Below, in pieces: positions 20,820 through 33,300 of a stretch of DNA of 64,000 nt. The notes under the pieces are model-generated. The model had not been told where the DNA came from. It was given only the letters and a program-made list of their open reading frames with translations, and made no database searches. Position numbers and translations under genes: made by a program. The first letter of the stretch is position 1, and every line of letters starts with the position of its first letter. This DNA is from Acanthaster planci (lineage: Eukaryota > Echinodermata > Asteroidea > Valvatida > Acanthasteridae), in NCBI RefSeq assembly GCF_001949145.1, contig NW_019091425.1, forward strand, positions 921,609-985,608. The letters are read 5' to 3'.

Positions 20820-21338
20820 TTAATTCGGTGCCCAGATGTCATCGTCATCATCCTCAAAGTTATCCTCATAATCCTCCATGGTCACATCAAACAATTCATC
20901 AATGTTCATCTCAGCTATTGCGTAGAACAGTCGCACTTGTTTCCAGTGCCGGTGGCTCTGTCTCTTCCCGGTGGATGTCTGGAATATCAGGTTGACTGGG
21001 GTCAAAGCAAAGACAACACAGCTCTTGTACCTCATCTGGATGCCCCACTCTTGGGAGCAGGTGGGGCTCCCGCAGAGGATGCGCTGCAGCTTCTCAAAGT
21101 CCGTCTTCTTGACGGGCTTATCGTGAGGGACCAGCCTACACTGCTTGGTAAAGGACTTGCTGAGCACCACATGGTGGGCGTTCTCAATGCAGCGGATTTC
21201 GTCCAGTGTGCAGACATGGTGGCTGCACTTGCGACACAGCAGGCTGACATTTCGTAGCTTCTCATCATGCGTCAGACGGGCCAGGCCGCGTTCCTTGACC
21301 CTACGCTCTGTGCGGTTCTTCTTTTGAATCTCAGTTAT
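20820..21338 (-). CDS. IFIH1-like: RLR2 exon 14: C-terminal RNA-binding domain and acidic tail
   Basis: 519 nt including TAA, phase 0. Encodes the zinc-bound CTD: C-x2-C (LLCRKC) and C-x4-C (CGSPTC) with the invariant CSQEWG, as in RIG-I/MDA5/LGP2, plus a final [15 protein letters not shown] tail. Confidence 0.95.
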   Translation of the reverse strand: MTEIQKKNRTERRVKERGLARLTHDEKLRNVSLLCRKCSHHVCTLDEIRCIENAHHVVLSKSFTKQCRLVPHDKPVKKTDFEKLQRILCGSPTCSQEWGIQMRYKSCVVFALTPVNLIFQTSTGKRQSHRHWKQVRLFYAIAEMNIDELFDVTMEDYEDNFEDDDDDIWAPN

Positions 21339-24300
21339 CTGGGAAACAGACAAATTAAAGTCATCAAAGCAAACAGCATGTAGCAGTACAAAAAAGAACT
21401 GAACTACCCGTCCTGTAGCAGTTAAAGTGATAATATTAACAATTGTTGACTGCTGTGATGTGGGATATGATGTTTTGAAACCTGACAGACCCATAGTGCC
21501 TTAGGCGAAGCTCAGCCTTATGCATAACTGAATAACTGAGGATGTTCAAAACATCAAATCCCACATCACAGCAGTCAAAAATTGCTTTTTCACATCTGTC
21601 TTTATGCTTTTTGTTTCTAAGGGGAATTAAGGGTGACAAAGGAATCTTTGAACATTAGTGGTTAGAGGTTCTGCGCAATATCCTACTTGTGTATGATATC
21701 ATACACCCGCTGATGTGATTTCCAACGGTGAGTGTGACATGCGGTTATGTTGTCTTGTCATGTGATCACTTGGGCCAATAAAAAACAGTATTCAAGATAG
21801 AGGTCTGACAATAGTCCATTAAGCCAATTAACCCCTTCTCGGGGTTAAGCCAATTAACCCCTTCTCGGGGTTAAGCCAATTAACCCCTTCACGGTGGGAT
21901 TATTTTGACCGCAACTGCTGGGCTGTGGTATGCCCTGAATGGAGGGCTTTGTCCAGCAGCAGGCCCCATTGAACCAGTAGCTGCATGGTGAATAGACTGT
22001 ATGCGTGGTATGCACTGATCCTCACACAGTGGTGTGGTAGTAGCAGTCCTCCATAGCGAAGGGGTTAAGCTGTCTCTATTCTGCTTCGCAGCAGATAGAG
22101 ACACAAGAAAGAATCACCGAAGAACTGCATCGCACTCTTCCAGAAATAGATCAGATATGACAGGTCTAGCCAACTAATATGTATGGTGGTCTGGTATAGA
22201 CAAAAAGCCTGGATGGTTGAGTGAAACATGCCCGACTCTGACTTGCCAAGAATGCCAACATGACCAACAGGTAGCCCCATCTACCCATAGAAATGTCCAG
22301 ACAGTGGCTATTAGTGATGGCATTTTCTTTGGGGGGTGTGCCAGAGTCAATTTGCCGACTTGTAACTTGTTCTCCAATCTCGTGTCGCGTAAAATTCACA
22401 AAGTTATCCGTGGTACACTGCATTTCATGCTTCAGAGGAAATGCTGACAGCCAACATGTATTCAGACCTGCCAACCTTTAGAATCGCAAAAGTGTATTTG
22501 GAGGTTCCAAAATGTGTTTTTTTCAATACAAATGTGTTTTTTCCAAACAGGAAAGACAAACTTACAAGTACCTTTGCGTGACTACATACGATTTGAACTT
22601 TAATACTTACTCGTGCAGGCTTAAACGGACCTTATTATTTCCTGGTGTTGCTCACAGCAGTTGCTTTCTTGCATTTACGCAACAATTCATTTTGGTGTGC
22701 ATGTTGCTGCCATGGCCTGGCTGTGGCTTGGGTGTATATTTTGTTTGTGAGAGAGTCTGACAAGACTGCAGTGCTTAGGCTGGATCTTGAGTCGGTCGCA
22801 TTTTTGCGAACTATGATGAAAATTCTCTTGTCTTCAGCATTGTTGTGGGAGATGGACAGAATGGTGAAAGCCAGCTTTGAGAGGTGTTGATACTGTGGGT
22901 CATATTCTTCGTTTTAGTGATGTCGCGGTGTTTACTGCTTTCAATGTGCCAAGAAACATCATAACTCCCATGCGCGATACTGAAGTCAGAACTACACAAA
23001 GTGCAGCGAGCGTAATGTTCACCTCTCTGGGAGGTACATGTAATATGAATCAAAATTTCTCCATATATTCCCTTTTGAAAGATTGCTTCTGTGTTCGGGT
23101 GTCTTTTTTAGAAGATGAAGCCATCGTCATTCATGCAGTTTTACGATTACGTGGGGAAAAGTTTTTGCATGCACAGGAACGTACACTCCACAATGCATGC
23201 CGATCAGTTTGGTATGTGACGTTGGTATGTGATATATGATGTTTTGAAACGTGACAGACCCATAGTGCCTTAGGCGAAGCTCAGCCTTATGCATAACTGA
23301 ATAACTGAGGATGTTCAAAACATCAAATCCCACATCACAGCAGTCAAAAATTGCTTTTTCACATCTGTCTTTATGCTTTTTGTTTCTAAGGGGAATTAAG
23401 GGTAAAAAAGGAATCTTTGAACATTAGTGGTTAGAGGTTCTGCGCAATATCCTACTTGTGTATGATATCCTACACCCGCTGATGTGATTTCCAACGGTGA
23501 GTGTGACATGCAGTTATGTTGTCTTGTCATGTGATCGCAATTGGGCCAATAAAAAAACAGTATTCAAGACAGAGGTCCGACAATAGTCCATTAAGCCAAT
23601 TAACCCCTTCACGGTGGGATTATTTTGACCGCAACATCTGGGCTGTGGTATGCCCTGAATGGAGGGCTTTGTCCAGCAGCAGGCCCCATTGAACCAGCAG
23701 CTGTGTGGTGAATAGACTGTATGTGTGGTATGCACTGATCCTCACACAATGGTGTCAGTCCTCCATAGCGAAGGGGTTAAGCTGTCTCTATTCTGCTTCG
23801 CAGCAGATAGAGACACAAGAAAGAATCACCGAAGAACTGCATCGCACTCTTCCAGAAATAGATCAGATATGACAGGTCTAGCCAACTAATATGTATGGTG
23901 GTCTGGTATAGACAAAAAGCCAGGATGGTTGAGTGAAACATGCCCGACTCGGACTTGCCAAGAATGCCAACATGACCAACAAACAGCCCCATCTACCAAT
24001 AGAGATGTCCAGACAGTGGCATCTTCATCCATGCAGTTTTACGATTACGTGGGGAAAATTTTTTGCATGCACACGAACGTACACTCCACAATGCATGCCG
24101 ATCAGTTTGGTATGTGACGTTCCAATTGATTTGATACGTGCGCTACCAGGGGCATGTGTACATTGTGTACACCAATCACGAACGCTCTACTTTATGAGTT
24201 TGTGATATCGAACCGCGTGACATATGGCTTAGTCTTGCTTGCAGCCGCTTTAGCTATTTTAGCATAGATTTCACACAGCGCCCTCTTTTTTTCTGTCCAT

Positions 24301-27300
24301 GTCAAAATTATCGAAATCCGGACGGTATTTTGTGGTGATAAAAATGTATGGTCGTATTTTCATCAATTTTTCATACAAAATATGCAAAAATCATACTAGT
24401 TGGCAGGTCTGTGTATTGTTTACGTACTACTTTTGGATTCAGTTGCTGACTGAAGCTCTATTTACTAACTGGAATTAACTATCAGGGGATGCCCCCCCCC
24501 CGTCACTGCACTGATGTATCCAGACAAGCAATAGTGAAAGATTCTTATTGAATACACCAGCATTGACAATCAGAGTGTAGAGATACATGTAGTTATAAAC
24601 TGTGTAGCAAGTGGATTATAATAATAATAATAATAAGCATTTAGTGAGCGCTCAACTAAGAACACAGCACTTTACAAACTAAAGTAATAAATTAATTAAA
24701 CAATTAACATTTAAAAATATAATGAGGTTGAAAAGATAGTAAGGTTGTCATTTTGCCAGTCACTGCAATGAGATGTCATTTTGCAACTTGTGGTATTCCT
24801 AATAATGGTGCTGATCAGAAGAGTTTGAGTTGTGAGGAATTTGATATCATTATCATATCAACTAGCCATTATGATGAAAGGCAAGTTCAAAATAAGCAAA
24901 AAGAGAAAGGGAAAACAAGTGTGGTCACTTTTATTTTGTGGAATACAAGTTAATGTACTCGTACCTTTTCAAGAAACTTTTCTCTGTCCATTTCCTGCAT
25001 TTTCTGAAGGCTCTCTGTAGCCTTGTACATCATCTTCTCACGGATGCGGTTTCGGAACTCACGGCTGGTCAGGGCAAGCTCTTCTGATATCACCAAGAAA
25101 AACTTCCCACCACGGGCCCTGCTCCTTCCTAACAACACGCAGTCATACAAAAGAAAGCGAGAACCGAAGTGCAAGCAAAATCATCAAACCAATATTGTGA
25201 CACAGAATATTGGATGATGAGCTCATTTTCAGAGCTTCAAGTTTCTCAAAATGTATGACCTCCCTGCAAACCCTTCCAGACTTTGATCCCAATCTTGTCT
25301 ACAATTTTGTTGTGAGCCTTGATTATTCATCACCAAGCTAAATATTAGCAACACAATAAAGCCGAACATTAGAGAGTTCTCACTAGAATAAAAAAATATG
25401 AAGAAGGCAACGTGTAACTCCTCTGTGACATTTAAAAGACAATGCCTTTAAAGCTGCTTTTAAATTTACAACTAGTATAGTTACAGAAAGGTGGACACAT
25501 GTCCATAACTTATTGCAACACTGCTGTAGGAATTGTGCCTTAAAATTCAAGTCTACCTAGCTCAAATCTCTTGGATGAATCGGCTACATGTATACTGTTA
25601 CTATCATTAACAAAGGAGGGGATGATGCATCCTGATAGGCCCTTCTCTAGACAAACAGCCATTTCTCTACCTTTGGCCTGGACTCTTCCAATCTCGTTGG
25701 AGATGTAGTTACAGCATATGACCACATTACACTGCTGGATATCCAGTCCTTCCTCTGCTACCGAGGTGGCAACGATCAGTCTGTGTTTGCCCTCACGGAA
25801 CATATCCAGCAACTCCCCTTGCCTGGTTTGAGTCATGCCTGTAAATACACAAATCCTGGAATGAAAACTCTGGGAATCATAATTAATGCATGATTTCTGG
25901 CATCCCTAGGTTGACACTGGTGGGCTACATCCATTCCCTACCCTCCATCATAATCTGTCTATCCAAAAATTGTAGCCTTTTTAATTTGAACTTCATATTC
26001 TTTTTATTTCTGACATTGTGCAAAGCATTTGGAAATTTTTAACAAATGCTCAAACAACAAAAAAGAATTTCGGCAAAGAAATTTGTCAGTAACAGGTTAT
26101 CTCCCAATAAAGAATGATTTAAAAGTACCTGCCACTTCCTTTCCTTCTATTTTTCCATCATGAGAGAATTGGTGTGAGATTCAGAAAGAGGACAAAATGA
26201 AACTAGCCTCCATAAAACCTTGCCTGGGCGATATTCAAGGAGCTGCTTGTGTGCACAGAAATTTGATCTTTATAAATGCACATTACTACCACTTACATGC
26301 TACACAACAGTATGATGAGAATTAAAAGTGCTGTTATCCAACTTTCACCGATCACTTTGCTGAATTCCTGAAACCTACCAAATATTTTCTGGTTTTGACA
26401 ATCTGTTCAAATTATTTATAACTCCATTCCAACAATTGAAAAGTGTCAATTTGCAGATTTTTTTCCTTTTAAACTGGGCTTCTTCCGTTTTGAACCCTAC
26501 GTTTTACAAACCACTGTCCTCACGTGAGGGTGCTTCCGATGAGCCAATTTGATATTTCAAACAAAAGTCACGGTCATTTCGGAACCAAACTATGTGTACA
26601 GGTTGGCATGTAGCTGTGCTGACAGGGGATTGACTGACATCATGAGTGTGTGGTGCTGTTCTTGAATGACCTCATCAGCTGCATTTTATTTGGGGTATGC
26701 ACTAGCTGTAGGAGCACTGAACTGGCTCAAAATTGCTTGCAAAAAAAAAAGTGAGGGGCATACAATTTGGGCATGAAGGCATGTTTTCGGGAGAGGGGGG
26801 CAGGCCAATTTGTCTGCACTTCCAAGCACAAGTATCAAATGGGACGGTGGCGCACACAAATGTACCAGTTATGACCTTTTAAGTACCTCTAAATGAAGTA
26901 AAAAGTATTTGTGAAAAGCATATCTCCATTTCTTGAAAAACTTGGTTCTGCAGGATTAGTGGAGATGTGGTCACGACAAGATTCTTTCCCTGTTCATAGA
27001 CTGCTACCATGCAGCTCCCAAAGCTTGAAAATCATTCGGTAGTAGAGAGAATAGGTCAAGGAACTAAGCACTATGTATTTTGATTTTGTTTTCTTAGAGT
27101 TGCAAAGTTCTGTGCAACTGCCAGAAGTGCAAAGTAACACTAACCTTCACTCCCTCCAGTTCCGGTCAGTATGCCTGCCCGTAGGCACTGAAGGCCGGGC
27201 GCAGTCTCCAGCCATGCGTGCAAGGCCCTTGCCGTGGCGCGGGTCTTGCAGAAGAGGATGCCGCGGGAATCTGAGTTCCCGACCAATGTGTCCGTCAGGA

Positions 27301-30300
27301 GCTTGGTCAGACACGCCAAGAGTGGATTCTGAAGTTTTGAGTCTGGATTTACAGCCAGTAGCTTCAAATATTTCAGCTTGCCTATATGCATGATTACAAA
27401 ATGGTATAAATATGCTACATTTCACTGATAGATATAACTGTGAAGATGTGCTCACGTCACTGAAGTTGGACTACACTTTTAATCAGAATGTAGACCGAAC
27501 CTATTTGTTCCACTAAACAACACTTTACACTTTTCTTAAAGAGTTTTAGACTATTATTCAGAAGGGAAAATATGAAAAAGGAGTGAAATTGAGGCACTTC
27601 AGAAATGTAGAATACAACATAGTCTTTCTAGAAATAAACAGGAAACATGATTGAATGACAGTATCACTGTCAATGTCTGATACATGTGCAGACCTGCCAA
27701 CCTCTTGGATCACAAAACTGCATTCTGAAAATTCAAAAGTGGTATTTCTCATTAAAATGGTATTTTGTAAAAAAATTGCATATTCTTCCCCGTGATCATT
27801 TTGACAACTTGTCTGGATTGGGTCTGACATTAGTCCGAGTAACTCGGACTAGATGGCATCAACACTCTGCTTCACACATAAAATAATCACACGAATTCAT
27901 GGGCAGCCAATCACAACATAATGATTGGGTGGTTGCTGGATGCTGCTTACACACGAGGTTTGTACACACGCGTGCATACCCTGTACGCACATCCATTTAC
28001 ATTGTACATGTACGTATGCAAACGTATATGGACATGTACATGTGTACATTTGCAGCTGTTTTTTTCTGGAATAATGTACACTTGCAACTGTTGAATTGCG
28101 ACTTTTTTCAGGCGTGTCAAATTTGTCAAAACCCATATTTTATGGGGGAAAAAATGTATGATCGTATTTTCAAGAATTTCGGCTAAATCGTACTAGTTGT
28201 ATGCAGGTCTGCATGTATACAATATTCCAAGTAAGTCTGATTTTAATAATAAGAAGGGTACATCAAATTCCTGTTACTGTGTCACACTTCATTTCAACTT
28301 CCATATCACAAACACACAAGTAAAAGCTGGTGGCTTTACAATTAATCAGCATTTGTACGGGTAATTTTCAAACTATAGTTCAGTTCCACAAAAACAGTTT
28401 ATTTGGTACTCCGTACTCCAGTGAGTAATCCATCTATTGTCACCTTGAAATAATTCTACCAACTGCTACTCCGTACTCCAGTGAGTAATCCATCTATTGT
28501 CACCTTGAAATAATTCTACCAACTGCTGTTCGTCTGGATTGAGGCTTTTGGTTCCAAACTGAAGACCCTCTATGAAGGTTTTGATGTGGTTCAGTGCATC
28601 CTTTGTCCTTGCATCACGGTTGATGTAGAGGCAGTCATTGTATTCCTGAAATCAAATTGGTGTGAGACTTTCACATTCAGCATTTATCACCACATTCTCG
28701 TTATCACAATGAACCACATCAGTGTTTAGTATCCTTATACTGAAGATGCATAAGCTCAACCTAGAAGTGATCAAAATGCTGTCTGACCATAGAGGAAGGA
28801 CACAGAAGGAGCTTCAACTCAGGCACTTCAAAGTGTTCAATGATGGTCGCTGCCGAGTCAGACGAATAATAGAAAACATTTCAAAAATATCTGATTACTG
28901 CCAGCATCTCAGCCGAACAAGCAGGGCCAGTAATATCCTAGCAATACTTGTAGTTTTTTGCTTGCAATTAAATACAAATTATCTCTGTGACCAGGAAATA
29001 GAGAAAGCAAAATCCCTGATATTAGATCTGCTTTTGCCATCCTAAATAAACTTTTGAAATGTTGACACACTGTTCCAGTATCCATGCAAAGTTTGTAATT
29101 TTATTCTCCTCCATCCAATACGTCAGTGTTCAAAGACCTGGTACGAATTCGGCGAAGACTGGCCAACAAATGTTCACTACTACTGGAAAGCTTAGTTCAT
29201 TAGGAACAAAATGTTCTATTTCATCATAGGGAGTGATCGTGAAATCTCATAAAATACTCTTTTGTACTAATGCCACAATAAAAATGATTCAAACAAAACA
29301 CAAAATCTTGTAAACAACCGAGCTATTTATTTCCAAAATAACTCCAGAAAAAAGAGCCCATCAACCACTTCGTGCAGGGGCATTTTTCAATGTTGATGAT
29401 ACTGGGCCGGCATGACTATCAGTCTGTTTTCAAAATCGTTCAAAAATTCATCATTTCATTTAATGGTCGTGTATAGCCGCACGAAGTAACCTTTAGGCAC
29501 TATTCTAGGTTGACAGGTGACCGTCATTGACGCCCGAGTATTTCAGCCAGGCCTGCAGCCTTGTAAACAGAGCTCAGATTGTGCGGTGCTATATAACTGT
29601 CTTTTGTTCATGAACCTGGCTCAGTGCACTGCTGACCTCTTTTCAATAGGGGCCAGATTAGCGTGCAGTGGTGCTGTGTGGCTCATCTTTTGTTTGGAGT
29701 ACAGTCTTATGTTACAGGACCCTGTTTCCTTTGTCCCAGTTCGGAGACCCCGGCCACGCATATAAACCATACGTCTCCGATTTCGGAGTCCCTGGCAGGA
29801 AGTGGTTAAGGGCAATGACTGCACTTATAAATTTAGGGCACAAGCAACTGCGCAAGCATTACATTTGATGTTGTCATGAGATCATACCAGGTACCAACAA
29901 AGGCATAAATATTCAATGTCCTATACCTCAGTACACAAAGTTTTAAGGATGCAGATTACCAGTGAAAAATTGCAGCAGCAATCATAGGGTACAAAGGGAT
30001 TTCGTAGTTGTGAAACACATGGTGCGTAGCAAGCATTCTCTGCGCTCTGGCTATGGACATACCAGGCATGCCAGAAAGCGGTAATTGGCCAGATGTTAAA
30101 GCCCGGGCAGTTCAAACTCCTTCTGTGTCCTTCCTCTATGGTCTGACAGTCCTGTAATACCTGAAGTTCTGAACACTATTTACTCTGAACACTGCCTAAC
30201 TGATGAAAAGCTGCATACTAGTCCAGCTTATGTGTCACAGTCCAACTTTGCCTTGAGATATGCTGAGCCAGGTCAAACTGTACACTCACCATGTCTTATT

Positions 30301-33300
30301 ATTCATGCCTACCTTCAAATGGTCCTTGCAGGTGATTAGTCTTCTGCGAGCCTGTTCATCCGGGACACTTTGGATGATATATTTCCCCATTTGAACCAGC
30401 CAGTTTTCATAACCCTGGGTGCCTCGCCTTGGCATCGAAGCAGGCTGTTTCATCCAAGAGTTGCCCTCTTTACAAAACAGAAAATATATATTATGTTATC
30501 GACCACAGTTTTAAATAAACTTTGTTTACTGGGTAGATATAGAATTAATAGAAATAGAAATGCTTGATCTTTTTTTCATCTGATTTTTTTTAGCAATCTC
30601 CATGAGCCTCTGAATCAAAAAGTAAAAAGAAGAAACATTCAGTGTGCTGATTAGGTGACCATTTTGATATTTTTTACAACAGGGGAAATTGGTTAGGAAA
30701 ACTATGGCATGCGCATAGAGCGATTCATCAAATCTCATCATCTCATCAGGAAAATCTCATCAGGAAATGTTAAGCAAACAGAGGGATTGCACTTCACATT
30801 TTTCAAAAAGTTCCTTGCTGTGCTAAAGGAATCATTACCGAGTACCAACAGCAAGGGGTCAACATGACTTTTATATGATTTTTAAAAGGGATGTTCCTGA
30901 TTTTAATGGCACTTAATGATTTTCAAGTCAAGAATTATAACGAAAGGATTCCTAATTAACTACCTGGAGTCTGTGATATTTTGGCTTCAATCTTTGCCAT
31001 TATGCCATGGACCTCTTGTACAAATCCATTGTTCTTGCGGCCTGGCACCTCGAAGATATCTGGCAATATAATAGGCATCAATGGGACACTTACTTGTTTA
31101 AACATTCACGTACACAAAAGCAGCAAACGTAACAGTTTAATTATAGAGTAAGGCATTACCACTGATCTTATTTCAACCTGAATTTAAAAAAATCTGAACT
31201 CAGCCTTCGTAGTCTTTTCATGGTTCAAGACAATCGAGTCCAAAATACACAAAGCTAATCACTATCACCTTATACAACGTGCGTTTAATTTGAATGACCC
31301 AATCTGTTGTAGTATAAAGACATGCCTGCAGGACACCAGCACAGTGCTTGAGTGTCTAAACGACAACTTGCAATAATGCATTATATATAATACAGTGTAA
31401 TTCAGTAACACAGTAAAAATAACGAAACTACGTATTGTAACTGTAAATTCACCTCAAAGTCATTGAAGTCTTAGCCTAGCTGCTGCGTTACTGGGCTACT
31501 TGTGTGTGCGTGCATTGCATAGGTTGCATCTATAGGCCTATGTACAGTTCAGCCTCAGTTCTCAATCCAATCCAAGATATGACAATATCCTATCAGCTTT
31601 GTCAACTACTTGTACTTGGTGACGTACCTTCCTCTGGTTTGTCCCGTATCTGTCGCAGCTCCTCCTGGTTGCGTGGATCCTGAACCATACAGATCTCCTC
31701 GGCGTCCAGATTAGCACACATCTTCATGATGTGGTATTCTGCCTCGTAGGCGGTGCTTGCTTTGCCCACCCCCATAGAGGCGGTCAGCCCAAGTACCTGG
31801 TGTTGCAAGGGGACAAAGATTGAGATATGCAAGGGCACATTTTGACCTACTGACAGCTTGATAAAGGCATACTTTGCTTTATTGGGCACCGTACTCAAAG
31901 CTTGTTCATTGGGATTCATGAAGATCTTTACATTTGTAAACAACAAAACTTCTCATATAAATCCTTTGCTTTAGCTTTCCAATGCTCATTATAACACATT
32001 TTATTAACTCCCTGTTGTAACACATACCCTTGAAGAGTAGTGGATTGTATGCATTCTTCAAACCAGAACCATCCCTTCAACACAGCTCACTCCATACCCT
32101 CAACTCCAATCGCGCAATTTGTTTTCTTGACGATACACAAAGAACCAACTTCCTTTTCAGCCGCCGCTTTATTCCAAATTTATCTGGGTCACTGTGGCAT
32201 CTTAATTTGTATTTAACCTTGAAACAACCTATGATGTGTTCACAAATATACATGTAGGGGAATTATTGTTGTTTGTTAAATATTCATATACATGTTATTT
32301 TGGACAGTGATTTCTCATTCGTTAAAATTTACCATTCTTGTTTTGTGGAAATGAAGCTTGTTTCAAACTGAATTAGAATTGAGCAGATAATGTCTTTTGC
32401 TGGCTAGCACTCTTACCTGGGGTCTTGGAGTTGCTGGAGAGGACAGTTTCATATCACGGTAGTAAGCCATGATTCTGTTGTAAGGATCGCCTTTCTGTAA
32501 ATGCGCAAGAAAAAAAATCTAAAAATTCAAATTCTGATACTGGAAAAAACCTCAAAATATGAAAATTTGACAGAGGGGTCAAATCAAACTTTATCATGAC
32601 TAAACAAAGATCAAAATTACTCACAAGCCTTAAGCAGAACATTACAAGGCCAACGATACAATTCATCTGGACCAGACAATTACAAACAAGACAAACTAAA
32701 CAATTAAAAACAAATTAAACGAGTATATATACAAATAAAGCATTCATCTATGAACATAACATTAAAATTGGATTTTAATGATAAGAATTTCAAAAAACAA
32801 TTTATAGTTTAATCATTCCATAAATCTACTTGAAATATAGTTATGCAAATGCTGGCTTCCTCCATTCCTCAAAGAATTATGAGGACTTTGTATGTAAACT
32901 TTACAAAAGGTTTAAATAGAAAGTGAGATTAGCATGTATGACAGGATAACTGGCTGGACAAATGAAAAGAAGCAGCACGTAGCATATAAATGTACATGTA
33001 CATCAGCTACATTATTGTACCTGGCAGTGATGGCACTCATCAAAGATAAGGAGGCCAATACTGGAGAGCTCCATGCGTTCATTGTCGTCCTTAGTCCCTT
33101 TCAGTTCATTCAGCAGAATCTGGGCTGTCATGACCAGCACGTCATGCTCCTCCAACAGGTCGACCAGTGAGCCACAGTTGCTCATCTCGCCGCTCAGGCC
33201 CATAATGCTGTTCTGGCTCATGTACCTCTGAAAGACGTTCCGCTGTTGCTCCACCAAAGGTACCTGAAAAGGGGACAGGGTATGCCGGGCCTTGCTCCTT

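Larger units (their letters stand above)
21466..22310. repeat. Duplicated block, copy 1 (about 0.8 kb) in last RLR2 intron
   Basis: Nearly identical to 23235-24022: both start TTTTGAAAC.TGACAGACCC and run through a TTAA MITE to ATGTCCAGACAGTGGC. Copy 1 has two extra 26-bp tandem units before the MITE. No coding potential recognised. Confidence 0.9.
22463..24411. mobile_element. TIR element CAGACCTGCCAAC, long copy with nested insertions
   Basis: Begins CAGACCTGCCAACC and ends GTTGGCAGGTCTG. TGTATT on both sides may be its target duplication. It contains duplicated block 2. A shorter relative is at 27689-28211. Confidence 0.65.

Noticed and set aside
20802-21257. 151-residue plus-strand frame
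   Set aside because: It is the antisense shadow of the RLR2 C-terminal domain exon, whose cysteine pattern is clear on the minus strand.
28722-29045. 107-residue frame
   Set aside because: Lies in the non-autonomous TIR transposon and is not preserved in the inverted copy near 51 kb.
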